64,000 nucleotides of DNA. Source: JALYXV01 sp963733505. Lineage in GTDB: Bacteria; Actinomycetota; Acidimicrobiia; Acidimicrobiales; Palsa-688. The position numbers and the translations under genes are program-made. The notes beneath the pieces were generated by a model. That model saw nothing but the letters and a program-made list of their open reading frames with translations, did no database searches and had not been told where the DNA came from. Below, piece after piece: positions 45,767 to 55,270 of the stretch. Where the stretch lies: assembly GCA_963733505.1 (NCBI GenBank), contig CAVTDW010000028.1:202403-266402 (forward strand), given 5' to 3'. Within the stretch, counting starts at the first letter, position 1; each line of letters opens with the position of its first letter.

Positions 45767-46375
45767 ATGACCGAGGGCCTGTGGCCGCTTGTTGTTGGAT
45801 CGGTTCGCCTCTTTCCCGCTGGACGAGGCGGATCCGGTGAGCGGGGAACGGTTCATGTCACCCGCCAGGCACCGACGACGGGGTCGGTGGGGGCCCAGGT
45901 GACGACGTTGTGCGGCCGGGGGGCGTGGCCTATGGGTGTCGACGTTGAGGTTGAGGTGTTGGGCCGCGACCGTGACCGTCTCTGTGGTTCGTGCTGGCGG
46001 ATCGTGGAGGGGTGGCTGGAGCCGCCCGGGCCCGCCGACGGCGAGGATGCGGTGGTGGCGTGGCTGGTGGAGACGGTGCTCACCAGTGGCTCCGCCATGA
46101 TCGAAGACGTCCCCGGCGGCCGGGTGCGGGCCATACGCCAACGGGTGCGCCGGGAGGTCAAGGCGGCGATCGGCGGGACGGTCACCACCGCCTTGGTCTC
46201 GCCCACCACGATTTGGGTGTACTCGCCGTTGGTGATCGACGCCAAGACCGAGGAGCAGCAACACCGGGATCTGCGTGACGCCATGGTGCGCCTCCACGCG
46301 GGCCAAGACGGCGGCCGGGTCGACCCGCCGGGGTGGCGGAAAAGTTGGTGGCAGGTCATCGCATCACGAACCTGA
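45767..46375 (+). CDS. Conserved-looking hypothetical protein with Cys pairs
   Basis: 202 residues, not recognised. A Cys-containing segment LCGRGAWPMG and, 30 residues on, LCGSCWRIVEGWLEPPG suggests a small zinc site. A helical middle (AIRQRVRREVKAAIGG) and a Trp-rich end (PPGWRKSWWQVIA) follow. TATGGT ends 9 nt before ATG 45767, pointing to a leaderless mRNA and to this start. It sits alone between an amidohydrolase and a toxin-antitoxin pair. Confidence 0.6.
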   Translation: MTEGLWPLVVGSVRLFPAGRGGSGERGTVHVTRQAPTTGSVGAQVTTLCGRGAWPMGVDVEVEVLGRDRDRLCGSCWRIVEGWLEPPGPADGEDAVVAWLVETVLTSGSAMIEDVPGGRVRAIRQRVRREVKAAIGGTVTTALVSPTTIWVYSPLVIDAKTEEQQHRDLRDAMVRLHAGQDGGRVDPPGWRKSWWQVIASRT

Positions 46376-46504
46376 TGGCCCCCGTTCACGGCGTGGAAGG
46401 AGGAGCGGGCTGGACCGGCCGGGGCGCAGGTAGGTGTGCCCGGTAGCGCACCGGGTCGAGGCAAGTCCCAGTACGAGTACCCGTTTCCGGCCTCAAGTCA
46501 CCTC

Positions 46505-46557
46505 GGCAACCGAAACCGCAATGACACCCGCCGCACAAAGCAATCGTGTCGGTTGCC
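46505..46557 (+). repeat. 9-bp inverted repeat with 35-nt spacing
   Basis: GGCAACCGA (46505-46513) and TCGGTTGCC (46549-46557) are perfect inverted arms in the spacer before the antitoxin gene. Possible distal operator or transcript hairpin. Confidence 0.4.
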
Positions 46558-46577
46558 AACCTCCGCCGATTCCGCAC

Positions 46578-46594
46578 GCTAGCATAATGCAAGC
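46578..46594 (+). promoter_or_regulatory. Antitoxin operator overlapping a leaderless -10
   Basis: GCTAGCATAATGCAAGC is a 17-bp near-palindrome (one mismatched pair) ending at the base before ATG 46595. It contains CATAAT (46583-46588), 7 nt before the ATG. A bound antitoxin would cover the -10 and the start codon. Confidence 0.6.
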
Positions 46595-46825
46595 ATGCCG
46601 AACGTTCTTGTACGAGGTATCCCCGACGACGTGCACGCTGCGCTGCAGCGTCGAGCCCAACAGCGTGGACAGTCACTCCAGCAGTACCTGGCGGGCGAAT
46701 TGCGGCGCCTGGCCGAGCGGCCCACCTTGGATGAGGTGCTGGACCGCATTGAACACCACCGAGGGGGACGCGTCGGCCTTCAGCAAGCGGTCGAGGACAT
46801 CGCAGCGGAGCGAGCCCGAAGTTGA
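46595..46825 (+). CDS. FitA/VapB-like ribbon-helix-helix antitoxin
   Basis: 76 residues: VLVRGIPDDVHAALQRRAQQ, then SLQQYLAGELRRLAERP, the FitA-type RHH domain, followed by an acidic C-terminal toxin-binding tail. It overlaps the toxin start by 4 nt. Expected to autorepress through the palindrome just upstream. Confidence 0.88.
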   Translation: MPNVLVRGIPDDVHAALQRRAQQRGQSLQQYLAGELRRLAERPTLDEVLDRIEHHRGGRVGLQQAVEDIAAERARS

Positions 46826-47217
46826 TCGTTGTCGACGCCTCCATTCTCGCCAACGTGATTGGCGACGACGGGACTGATGGACATCGAGCCCGCAACGAGG
46901 TCCGACTTGCCGGCGATCTGGCGGCTCCCGATCTTGTCGATGTCGAAACAGTGGCTGTCCTCCGCAAACGTTGGGTTTCAGGCTCCATTTCGGATCACAG
47001 ATTCATGGCGGCGATCCAAGACCTCGAATCCATCGGGGTCGATCGGTATCCAACGCTTCCCTTCATGCGACGCGCCTATGAGTTGCGGGCCAACGTCTCG
47101 GCGTATGACGCCACCTATGTTGCGCTGGCGGAGGTCCTTGGCTGTGAGCTTGTGACGGTCGAGGGCCGACTGGCCGACTCTCCAGGTCTCAGATGCACCG
47201 TGCGAGTTCTACGGTGA
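46822..47217 (+). CDS. vapC: PIN-domain RNase toxin (FitB/VapC-like)
   Basis: 131 residues. Metal ligands: VVDASILANVIGD (Asp), DLVDVETVAVLRK (Glu), SAYDATYVALAEVLGCEL (Asp) and VEGRLADSPG (the last acidic position is weak: Glu and Asp rather than the usual TxD). TTG 46822 overlaps the antitoxin stop. Second PIN toxin-antitoxin pair in the window, and of a different subfamily from the one at 15.4-16.0 kb. Confidence 0.88.
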   Translation: MIVVDASILANVIGDDGTDGHRARNEVRLAGDLAAPDLVDVETVAVLRKRWVSGSISDHRFMAAIQDLESIGVDRYPTLPFMRRAYELRANVSAYDATYVALAEVLGCELVTVEGRLADSPGLRCTVRVLR

Positions 47218-47691
47218 CACCGCTATCCGCCGAAAGAACCGAACAGTCACGGTCATCGACCCCTAACCATAGGGGGCGATATCGGATAATGCCCCGGATG
47301 GGTGCCATGCGGCCACCCCGATCAGGGCATAGCGGCTGACCGCCCGAAGCTGCAGCGCTCAATGAACCTGGTTCACGGCAGGAGCGGGGTGGCTTGTCCG
47401 GGGGAATTCGATCGCAGTCAATTTCGGCCGGCGTGCTCGCGAGAGTGAGCAAGGGTCCGTTATCCAAGCTCCTATCTGATTGCGGTCCCAAAGCTGGATC
47501 CGCACAGGGCGCCACGTCGTTCAGCTCCAGCGCCGGCGCTACATGCGTTCCGTCGGCGCGCCCTCAACGGCACCAATGGGCGAGGGGGTTGCGCCCCCGT
47601 GACGGGTTGGAGCGCGCGTTTCCGGACGCCCTAATCCGGTCCCATGCCACTGGCGAGACGGTGGTCTCATCAAGCTGGCGAGCGAACGCGG
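47218..47691. other. Intergenic stretch, one hairpin
   Basis: About 470 nt between the toxin gene and the end of the DyP gene. CCCCTA-ACCA-TAGGGG (47260-47275), 43 nt after the toxin stop, is a possible terminator. I see no gene, RNA or repeat array in the rest; base composition is less GC-rich than the neighbouring coding DNA. Confidence 0.45.
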
Positions 47692-49060
47692 TCAGCGCTC
47701 CTTGCCGAGCCATTGCAGGGCGGAAAGGGATGGCATGAAGAAGTATTCGCCGCCGCGCAGCTCGTTGAAGGTCTCGATGCCGTGAATGCGCCGCCTCACC
47801 GGCTTGGCGGGAATTGTGAACGTGGCGCCGTCCTCCTGCAGGCCGATGTTCGGATCACGTTCCTCGCCGAGGTCCGCGAAGTTGCCGTTGTTGATCCACT
47901 CCTGCTGGAGGAACTCCATCGTTGCCATGGCTTTGGCACTGATGAATAGAAAGTGGAGCCCGTGCGGGGTGGTGTCGTCTTGTGGTGAGAGTGCGGCGGG
48001 GTCGTAGGGTGCTCCGAAGGTCGTGCTGCGGCGGATGATGCGATGGATGTTCACGTCAACGAGCAACTCCATCTTGCTGTCGCGCGGATTTGCCCGCCGC
48101 ATGTGTGCCCCAAGGGGCACCTGCCTGCCATCGGGATCGGCGCCGTAGGTGAAGTCGTTATTGCGAAGGGGGTCGGCACCGAGCGCCGGGTCGTCGTGGT
48201 CGGGCGCAAGCGTCAACGGAGCCCCGCTACGCCAGCGGCCCACGAGCTTCGCCGCCAACAGTTCCTGATCCTGATCAGTCTGGGCGTTCGCTCGCAGGAA
48301 GCGGTTGAACGCCCCGACTCGCGACTGGTACTTGCGCAACCCGACGTATGTGCCGTTCCGTCCGAGGACATCCGGGTACGGCGCTGGCAGGCGTTCGCCC
48401 GCCTCGCCGGGGTAGCCCAAGATGAACTCGCCGGCCTTTATGGCTCGGCCCTGGCCGGGCAGCGGCTCTATGCCGCTGCCCTCGATCGCAGGCTGGCTGA
48501 TCGAGTCCCTGTAGCCCAACGGGTTCAGGTCGCCAGGCTGGGCGCCAAAGTCCTCCGCTGACACAACCGTCAGTCCGGTTCGTCCCTCGTAGTGGCCCCG
48601 TGCGGTTTCCATCGTGCGCCGCCACGTGCGCTCGGACGCCGCCGAAGACGGTGACTCCGATGTGTATCGCTCTGTTGCGAAACTTCAGTTCCCAATTCTT
48701 GGGATCGTTGGCGCCGTCGTCGCGGAGCTCGTGCGCTCGTGCGGCCATCCCCACTCGGAATGCTTCGGGAAAGCTCTGCAGTGACGCTTCTGGTACACCA
48801 AGCGCTTCCAGACCCGAGTAGGTGATTGCGATCGCGATCCAGGGCTCGTCGGTCTGCCACCACTCGGCGGCGCAGTCGATGTGCGGCGCGATGTTCCGCA
48901 GGAACTCGCGTCCGGCGCGCGCGTCGTCGACATGCAGCATGATGTGCGTGCCGTAGTACGGCTCCGGGCGATAGCGAAGCACGGTTGCCTGGATCTCATC
49001 GAGGTCGACGGTGACCGTTCCCCGCTGCAGCTGTCCGGCTGCGCGGTCCATGACTGTCAT
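47692..49060 (-). CDS. DyP-type heme peroxidase (frame change near 48634)
   Basis: Reconstructed ~455 residues. The N-terminal ferredoxin-like half (VDLDEIQATVLRYRPEPYYG) runs to FGGV, then continues one frame over as ERTWRRTMETARGHY. The heme half has GYRDSISQP in place of the canonical GxxDG (Asp kept, second Gly is Ser) and the proximal-His block LGAHMRRANPRDS; the C-terminal GGEYFFMPSLSALQWLG is typical. Uses H2O2 to oxidise dyes, phenols or other bulky substrates. The extra base lies in a GG pair. No Tat signal is seen, so it is probably cytosolic. Last gene of the island operon. Confidence 0.85.
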
Positions 49061-49080
49061 GGCGATTCCGTCTGATCTAC

Positions 49081-49711
49081 CTAGTCCCCGACCTTGTCGA
49101 GGAACTCATCAACGGCCTCCCCGATGCGCTTCAGGCGTCGCGTTCCGCAACCGTCAAGTCGTTGGCGACGTACCAGCCCTCGGCGGTGACCTGGTACTTG
49201 GCGAGGTAGTCCTTCGCCTGTGGACTCCGGATTCCCGGCCATCCCGCCCATGCCGAGTCGATGATGTCCAAGAAGTCGGGGATCTTCGTCGCGAAATCGT
49301 CGATGTACACGTCCCAGTCGCCGTCGTACGCGGTGGCGAACAGCATGCGCGTGTCGTTGTCGAGGAACACGAAGCGCATGTCGTGAACCGTTCCGACGTC
49401 GTCAGCGCCGGCGAGGTTGCCCCCGAACAGCTGCAAAAAGGCGCGAGCCGTTCCGCGCCACCGGGCGCGAAGGGGACGATGATCGTCAGCTCGGACACCT
49501 TGCCGATCCGGCTCCCAACCCGTCCTGCGCTCTCGATCGGTGCGGGTGGATTCGTCGACGCGTCCGACGCCAGCCGCTCCAGAACGGTGTGGAGTGCCTT
49601 CTTGCCGATCTCCGGCGCGTCGGCGAACAGCTCACGCAGCTCGCCGAACTTGCCTTCGACGCTCGTGTCTCCTACGGGAGTGCCGGCCGTTGTCGTGTCA
49701 GTTATTGCCAT
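49081..49711 (-). CDS. Unknown protein linked to DyP peroxidase (two frame changes)
   Basis: About 209 codons once joined: frame changes near 49440 (next to an A5 run) and near 49131, after which LKRIGEAVDEFLDKVGD completes the protein. No family recognised. It is soluble and mixed alpha/beta, with VHDMRFVFLDNDTRMLFATA then YDGDWDVYIDDFATKIPDFL, reminiscent of the ferredoxin-like beta-strand patterns of DyP/chlorite dismutase proteins. It is 20 nt upstream of the DyP gene in the same operon, so a partner or cargo role is plausible but unproven. Confidence 0.6.
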
Positions 49712-49762
49712 CGTTGAACTCCTTTGGTCTTGTGGTGTTGATCAGACTTTTCGCCACGGCTA

Positions 49763-50686
49763 CTACGCCCCATGCCCGACGCCGCGGTCCGCCGCTTTGG
49801 CCGGGTCCTTCACGACCGCTACACGGGGCGGATCGTCCATGAGGAAGGTGTTGATGTCGGCGGCCACCTCGGTCGGGTACTGGAACAAGAAGCCGTGCGC
49901 GGCGTCGGGGTAGATCAGGATCTGGGCGTCCGGGATCAGGCCGGCCATCAGATGACTGACCTTCGGGTGGATCATGCGGTCGCTGTCGCCCTGGATGACG
50001 AGCGTCGGACAGGTGATGGCAGTGAGGCGTTGCAGTGCCGCGTGGTCGGGTATGCCCCATTCGACGATCGCGTCGTATTGCGCGTCTCGAGCAGCGTTCG
50101 TGGACGGTGCGTCGCGCGCGTCCTGGCGCTCGAGGAACCGGCCGAGGAACTCGTCGCCCTTGGACCGACTCGTCGCGGTGGGCGCGAACATGATGTAGAG
50201 GAGGTTCTCCGGCGTGCTCTCCCCTCGTGCGGCGGCGGCGATCTCGTGACGCCAGCCGTGCATGCTCGGCGCACCCTTGGGGCCGGTGGCGGCGAGCACG
50301 AGCCGGCGCACCATTGTGGGCCGGACGAGTGTCATCTCCTGGGCCACGAACCCGCCGATGGAGAACCCGAGCAGGTCGATGCGATTGAGGCCGAGCGCGC
50401 CGACGAATGCGATCATCTGCCGCGCCATGGAGGAGATCGACGTGCCCGGGTCACCGCCCGATGAGCCGACGCCCGGGTAGTCGACCAGGATCAGGTCCCG
50501 CTCGGCGGCGAGGGCGTCGACCAGCGCGGGATCCCAGTTGTCGAGGTTGCCGCGGAAGTGCTGCAACAGCACGAGCGGCACATCATCTCCGTGGCCCAGC
50601 CGCCGGTACGCGTAGTCCACGCTGCCGGCGGTCACCATCTGCGTTGCGGCGGTCTTGCTGGTGGCGCCGGCGATTGCGGTGTTCAT
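49763..50686 (-). CDS. Alpha/beta hydrolase
   Basis: 307 residues, intact. LVLLQHFRGNLDNWDPALVDA (oxyanion loop), nucleophile elbow LLGFSIGGFVAQE, Asp in VIQGDSDRMIHP and His in YPDAAHGFLFQYP complete a Ser-Asp-His triad. Closest in style to non-heme chloroperoxidase/esterase-type hydrolases. It lies in the minus-strand island operon. Confidence 0.88.
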   Translation of the reverse strand: MNTAIAGATSKTAATQMVTAGSVDYAYRRLGHGDDVPLVLLQHFRGNLDNWDPALVDALAAERDLILVDYPGVGSSGGDPGTSISSMARQMIAFVGALGLNRIDLLGFSIGGFVAQEMTLVRPTMVRRLVLAATGPKGAPSMHGWRHEIAAAARGESTPENLLYIMFAPTATSRSKGDEFLGRFLERQDARDAPSTNAARDAQYDAIVEWGIPDHAALQRLTAITCPTLVIQGDSDRMIHPKVSHLMAGLIPDAQILIYPDAAHGFLFQYPTEVAADINTFLMDDPPRVAVVKDPAKAADRGVGHGA

Positions 50687-50737
50687 CTCGAGTCTCCCTT
50701 TCCGCAGACTGAGGTCGGTCCGTCGTGGGCCGCAATG

Positions 50738-51571
50738 TCACGACGGCTTCGACGAGATCGCGTCGAGGATGATCGAGGCGTATTCCTCCGGTGCCTCTTC
50801 CCAGACGAAGTGACCGGCGTCGATCAGCGCGAGGCGGCTTTCGGGGAGCCGGGCGTGGAGGAACTCGGCGTTGGCAACCGGCACGACGCGGTCATGGCGT
50901 CCGTTGACGATCGTCACGGGCGTCGCGATGCCAGGAAGGAGCTCTGCGAGCTCGGGCAGCTGCGCCGGGTACGAGCGTACGTAGCGCATCGATTCGACAA
51001 AGCGATCGCCGCGGTATGACGAGAGGTAGTCGGCTAGCACGTGGTCCGACACCCCGCCCTCGACGGTGTCCATGGCGGTCGTGACGAACACGTCCGGGTC
51101 GATGGCCCGGTACTTGTCGAGATCCGGCTCGAGCACCCATGACCGGAGCGGTTCGCCGAGGTCGATCGGTACGGCCGCTCCGCCCTCGCCCACGACGAGT
51201 CCCGCGATCCGCTCGGGGTGCACGGCCGCTGCGAAGAGGGCGGCCGCGCACCCGACGTCGGGCGCGACGAGGTGGGGGCGCTCCAGGCCGGTCTCCTCGA
51301 TCAGACGGACCAGGAAGTCGCCCATGGCTCGGGGCGTCAGGAGGTCGGCACGGCGCTCGGACGCACCAAACCCGGGCAGGTCGACGGCGAACAGCCGGGC
51401 ATGCTCCGCCAGCGTCGCCCACATCGGTTCAAAGGCGTAGAGGCTTTCGGGCCACGGACTTGTCAACAGCAGCACCGGCCGGTGGAATCCCCCGGAGTCT
51501 GCGTACCTGATCCTCAGCCCGTCAATCGCCCGAAACCTCGGCTCGATGAAGGTGGTCTGTGATGTGGTCAT
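50738..51571 (-). CDS. Alpha/beta hydrolase with Asp nucleophile (haloalkane-dehalogenase/epoxide-hydrolase type)
   Basis: 277 residues, intact. LLLTSPWPESLYAF replaces the common HG loop; the nucleophile elbow is LVAPDVGCAAALF, placing Asp where esterases have Ser, as in haloalkane dehalogenases and epoxide hydrolases. VNGRHDRVVPVANAE and IDAGHFVWEEAPEE supply the acid and His. ATG 51571 overlaps the upstream gene by 4 nt. Confidence 0.82.
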   Translation of the reverse strand: MTTSQTTFIEPRFRAIDGLRIRYADSGGFHRPVLLLTSPWPESLYAFEPMWATLAEHARLFAVDLPGFGASERRADLLTPRAMGDFLVRLIEETGLERPHLVAPDVGCAAALFAAAVHPERIAGLVVGEGGAAVPIDLGEPLRSWVLEPDLDKYRAIDPDVFVTTAMDTVEGGVSDHVLADYLSSYRGDRFVESMRYVRSYPAQLPELAELLPGIATPVTIVNGRHDRVVPVANAEFLHARLPESRLALIDAGHFVWEEAPEEYASIILDAISSKPS

Positions 51572-52092
51572 GGTCGCTCCCTTCGAGAACTGGATTTTGT
51601 GATCGCCCAGAAGCACGAGCTCGTCGTCGCGCCGTACGCGAGATGCCCGGAGAGGTCCTTGGCCAGCGTGCGTGCGTCGTACTCCCAGATCGGCTTGTAG
51701 ACCCCGGCCAAGGGCAGCACGACGTAGCCAGACAGCCAGGCGATCGGACCGAGCGCGAGGGTGCGCGCCCACGACCGGCGGGAGGTCGCGGCCGCAACCG
51801 CGCCGAAGGCCGCACCCCAGCCGACACCTGTCGCCCAATGCACGATGTTCGTCGCGGGCCGAGCCCACGATTCAGGCGGTTCGTCTCCCGTGATGCGGCG
51901 CAACGCATGGCGGGCGAGCTGCCCGGGCGCCGACGCTTGGTCCCAGCTCATCACGTTCCGCCCGAACTCCCACCTCCAGGCCCCGAGCTTGCCGTCGTCC
52001 CGGCGATAGCTCGCATACTGCAGCGTGTCTAAGGCCACAGTGCCGATGCCACCGGAAAGTGCGCCGGCGGCGACGTAGCGCACGAGTCTCAT
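51568..52092 (-). CDS. Small membrane protein of unknown function
   Basis: 174 residues, intact. Hydrophobic stretches: VRYVAAGALSGGIGTVALDT, IVHWATGVGWGAAFGAVAAA and TLALGPIAWLSGYVVLPLAG, giving about three to four TM segments. RRDDGKLGAWRWEFGRNVM between the first two is probably cytosolic. Unrecognised. ATG 52092 overlaps the SRPBCC stop and its own stop overlaps the hydrolase start, so it is firmly inside the operon. Confidence 0.7.
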   Translation of the reverse strand: MRLVRYVAAGALSGGIGTVALDTLQYASYRRDDGKLGAWRWEFGRNVMSWDQASAPGQLARHALRRITGDEPPESWARPATNIVHWATGVGWGAAFGAVAAATSRRSWARTLALGPIAWLSGYVVLPLAGVYKPIWEYDARTLAKDLSGHLAYGATTSSCFWAITKSSSRRERP

Positions 52093-52554
52093 GGCTGCGG
52101 TGCCTTGGCGGGGTAGTCCCTTGCTTCGATGGCTTTGACGCTGCTGTGGAAGGCCTTGGTGAGCTTGCTCTTGCCGACGCTGCCGAGGACGAGGCCGAGA
52201 AACCGCCCCTTGAAGTTCTTGCCTTCGCGGACGACGACGTAGTCGATGGAGGTGGTGCCGTCGGCGTTGCGCGTGAAGCGGTAGGTGTGGCCGGAACGGT
52301 CGCCCCAGATGTTGGAGTCGGTCGTCTTCGCGACGACGTGATTCGGGTCGCTCCAGTCGTACGACAGCCGCTCCCACACCCCGCCGGAGCCCTCAGTGAC
52401 GTCAGCGTGGCCTGGACCCTGGTCGTGCACTTTCGAGCTCGTCGTCGGCGCTGTTTCCGAAGATCTTTGAGCGGCCGGGACCGAAGTCGGTGAGCGCAGC
52501 TGTGTACTGGGCCGGCTCGGCGGTCGTCGTCTCGTGCATCTTGATCGTGGACAT
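52089..52554 (-). CDS. SRPBCC-type protein (one-base insertion at 52431-52433)
   Basis: About 154 codons when joined. The N-terminus MSTIKMHETTTAEPAQY leads to ADDELE, then after one extra base in the TTT at 52431-52433 to VHDQGPGHADVTEGSGGVWE and LSYDWSDPNHVVAKTTDSN. The beta-rich pattern with a final helix (KAFHSSVKAIEAR) fits the Bet v1/START-like SRPBCC fold seen in polyketide cyclase/dehydrase proteins. Ligand unknown. Part of the minus-strand island operon. Confidence 0.72.
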
Positions 52555-52584
52555 GGTCTTCTCCTTCGTTGTTTGGGATCGGGT

Positions 52585-53269
52585 TCAGATCGGCAGCGGC
52601 GTCCCGGCCTGCTCGGCGACCATGTACGACGCGTACCAGTCGGGCCAACCCGGATCGGCGCCGCCGATGCGGGCTTCGTGCTCGCCGTGGGCGACCGAGG
52701 CGCGCCGCATCGAGTTGGCGAGGTCCGCCACCGAGGCGAACGTCGTCGCGTCGCGGCTGACCCGATCGGGCAGCCGGTTCGTGACCTCCTGAAGCAGCCA
52801 CGCGTTGGCATCGGGGTCGCGGAGGACGGCGAACGAGCCGTAGCTCGACCGCTGTACGTCCATGCCGTCGATGCGGTCCTCGCGATGGGCCGGTTCGAAT
52901 TGCTCCGCCCGGTGCGCCCGGGTGGAAGGCCTCAGTGATGTCGACGCCGCGTGCAACCAGATCGACTCTCGCCGCCTCGAGGTCCGAAACGACGAGGTAT
53001 AGACCCTGGGCCGTGCCCGGCAGGGCGGTTGTGATGTTCGTTCCGAACTGCACTGAGGCAGCGGACCCCGGGGGCGTGAACTGCACGACGCGGAAGCCGT
53101 TGTCGAAGCTGAAGTCTGCGTCGAGTCGCCAGCCGAGGCGGTCGTAGAACGACTTGGACCGGTCGACGTCGGACACGGGGATCACAACGACCTCGAGCTT
53201 GAGATCGGCCACGCTCTGCGACGACCTGCTCTTGGTGGCGTTGGCGGTAGTGGTGTCGGTAGTGCTCAT
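52585..53269 (-). CDS. VOC/glyoxalase-family protein (frame change near 52920)
   Basis: About 228 codons joined. LEVVVIPVSDVDRSKSFYDRLGW then FRVVQFTPPGSAASVQFG is a typical vicinal-oxygen-chelate opening; after HPGAPG the sense passes one frame over to FEPAHREDRIDG and YGSFAVLRDPDANAWLLQEV, closing the metal-binding barrel. A C-terminal ~50-residue extension ends at 52585. Could be an isomerase, dioxygenase or resistance protein. The frame change lies in a GGGC run. Confidence 0.75.
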
Positions 53270-53310
53270 GGATGCTCCTCGAAGGGTTGGTTGGGTTCCG
53301 ACTGGCTTGG

Positions 53311-54945
53311 CTAGTTCGCGGCCCAGAAGGTGCAGTGGTGGCTCGACTCGAAGTCGTTCTCGATCACCGGCCGCGGCGTCACCAACGACTCGACCCGTTC
53401 GGCCCCCGCGAACGGGAGCCATTGGACGTCGCCGGTCGACGGGTTGCCGGTGGCCGCGAAGCTCGCCCAGGCGGCGCGCATGTGCGCGGCGAGCGCCTCC
53501 TGGTCGGCGTTCAGGGTGCCTGGACCGGCGCGTTGGGCTGGTCGAACAGGTACTGGATCTCGGACGAGTGCGTCGCGATCGGCGGCAGAACTCCCGGCGG
53601 GGCGAAACGCTGCGGGGCGGTGTCGTCGTCGAACTGGTAGGCGAACGTCGGCACGCGTCGGCGACGTCCAGCGGTCGACCTGCAGCGCCGGGCACGCGAA
53701 GTTCGCGTCTGAGACGAGCACGCTGAGCGCCGCGAGCGCTGATCCGCCGGAAGGCGCCGAGCGGGTACTCGGCCGCGATCGTCGGCGGCGCTGGCCGCGG
53801 AGACGCCGAGCACCGCGGCGATGACGCGACTGGTAGGTGTCGGCGGTTGACGGGTTGGGGCACGGGCACGAAGGTCCCGCCGCTCACGGCCACGCCGAGG
53901 CCGGCGACGAAGATGAGCTCCTCGTCGTGGTTGATCGCCGTTGAGGATCGGCACGCGGGCGAAGCGGCCGGCGGCCAGCGCGGCGCCGATCGACTCGGTG
54001 AGCACCTTGCCGTCGACGACGCCGGGGATGGCGGCGCCGGGAAGTGCGACGAGGGCGTCGACCGGCAGGTGGCGCAGGCACGCGCGCCGTCTGGTCCGGG
54101 CAGCCCGCCTGCGCGGCGAACGCCTTGCCGGCTGCCTCGGCGTCGGCGAGCGGACTGCTGGTTCAGCGCGAACGCGCCGCTCTGCACGATCGCCCGCTGG
54201 AACAGCCCGCGCGAGCCCGGGGAGACCAGCTGGGCGAGCACCGACAGGCCGCCGGCCGACTGGCCGGCGATCGTGACGTTGTGCGGGTCGCCGCCGAACC
54301 GCGCGATGTTGTCGCTGCACCCAGCGCAGCGCGGCCTGCTGGTCCATCAGGCCGTAGTTGCCGGCCGGGCCGCCGGGCCGCGACGCCAGCGCCGGGTGGG
54401 CGAGGAAGCCGAGCGCGCCGAGCCGGTAGTTGATCGTGACGACGACGGCGCCGCTCGCCGCGAGCTTGCGTGCCGTCGTAGTTGCGGGCGCGCGTCCTGG
54501 GTGAAGCCGCCGCCGTGGATCCACACGATCACCGGCCGGTCGGCGTCGGGCGCAGCGTCGGCGTGGAGACGTTGAGGTACAGACAGTCCTCGGAGAAGCG
54601 GCCCCGGCGGCGCTGAAGCAGGCTCGGCTGCTGCGGGCAGCTCGGCGCGAACTGCGTCGCGTCGCGGATGCCCGACCAGGAGCGCGGCGGCTGCGGGGGC
54701 CGCCAGCGGAGCTCGCCCGACCGGCGGGGCGGCATAGGGCAGCCCGCGGAACACGAAGCCGCCCGTCCGCGGCCTCGCCCCGCACGTCGCCACCGGGATG
54801 TCGACGGTCGACGGTCGTGGCGGTCAGCTGCCCCGCCCGAGCGGACCGTACCCGCAACGGCAACGGGTGAGGCCTCGATCGTCAGGGCGGCCACGGTCAG
54901 GCAGAGCGCTGCCATGCGGGTCCACCGTCGGTATCGATCGTTCAC
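53311..54945 (-). pseudogene. Secreted type-B carboxylesterase with many frame changes
   Basis: GTG 54945 (GGAGGAG just upstream) starts a signal peptide (MAALCLTVAALTIEASPVAV). Pieces of a type-B carboxylesterase follow in order across all three frames: FVFRGLPYAAPPVGR, DRPVIVWIHGGGFTQ (oxyanion hole), the nucleophile GGDPHNVTIAGQSAGG, IVQSGAFALNQ, RRVPTFAYQFDDDTAP, then HSSEIQYLFDQPNAPVQ and AAWASFAATGNPS. At least a dozen single-base indels are needed, for example near 53520, 53664, 53752, 53787, 53830, 53846 and 53941. No premature stop within the correct frame segments is seen, so low-quality sequence is as likely as decay. Confidence 0.7.
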
Positions 54946-55270
54946 GATCTCGGCTCCTCCACCTCGTGTGATCCTGGGTGCTTGCACGCTGGCACCGCGC
55001 TATCTGGATCGCCCCCGCGGTGAACCCTGGACACGGCACCGGTGCCACAGGTCCGCGGGATCCCTCCACCCGCGGCGACCTGGTGGTGGTCGCACAAGAC
55101 GGCCCCCCACCTGCCCACGACACCCGCGTGAGCAGCCACCGTCGGGCGTAGGGACACCCGGTCGTCGGCGTTCCGACGGGCCCGCGGCGCGGCCCGTGTC
55201 GTCCACTGGTGCGACCGCGGGGTCCGAGCGCCGACCCTTGAGACCGAGGACGACGAGCGGGGAGACAGCT
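54946..55270. other. Divergent control region between esterase and GMC oxidase genes
   Basis: 325 nt with no supported gene. A GGGGAG ribosome site (55258-55263) serves the GMC gene and GGAGGAG the esterase. No convincing palindromic operator was found by eye. Confidence 0.45.

Noticed and set aside
47394..47738. A 114-codon plus-strand frame
   Set aside because: Low-complexity Ser/Arg composition, no start signal, and it runs antisense into the well-supported DyP C-terminus.
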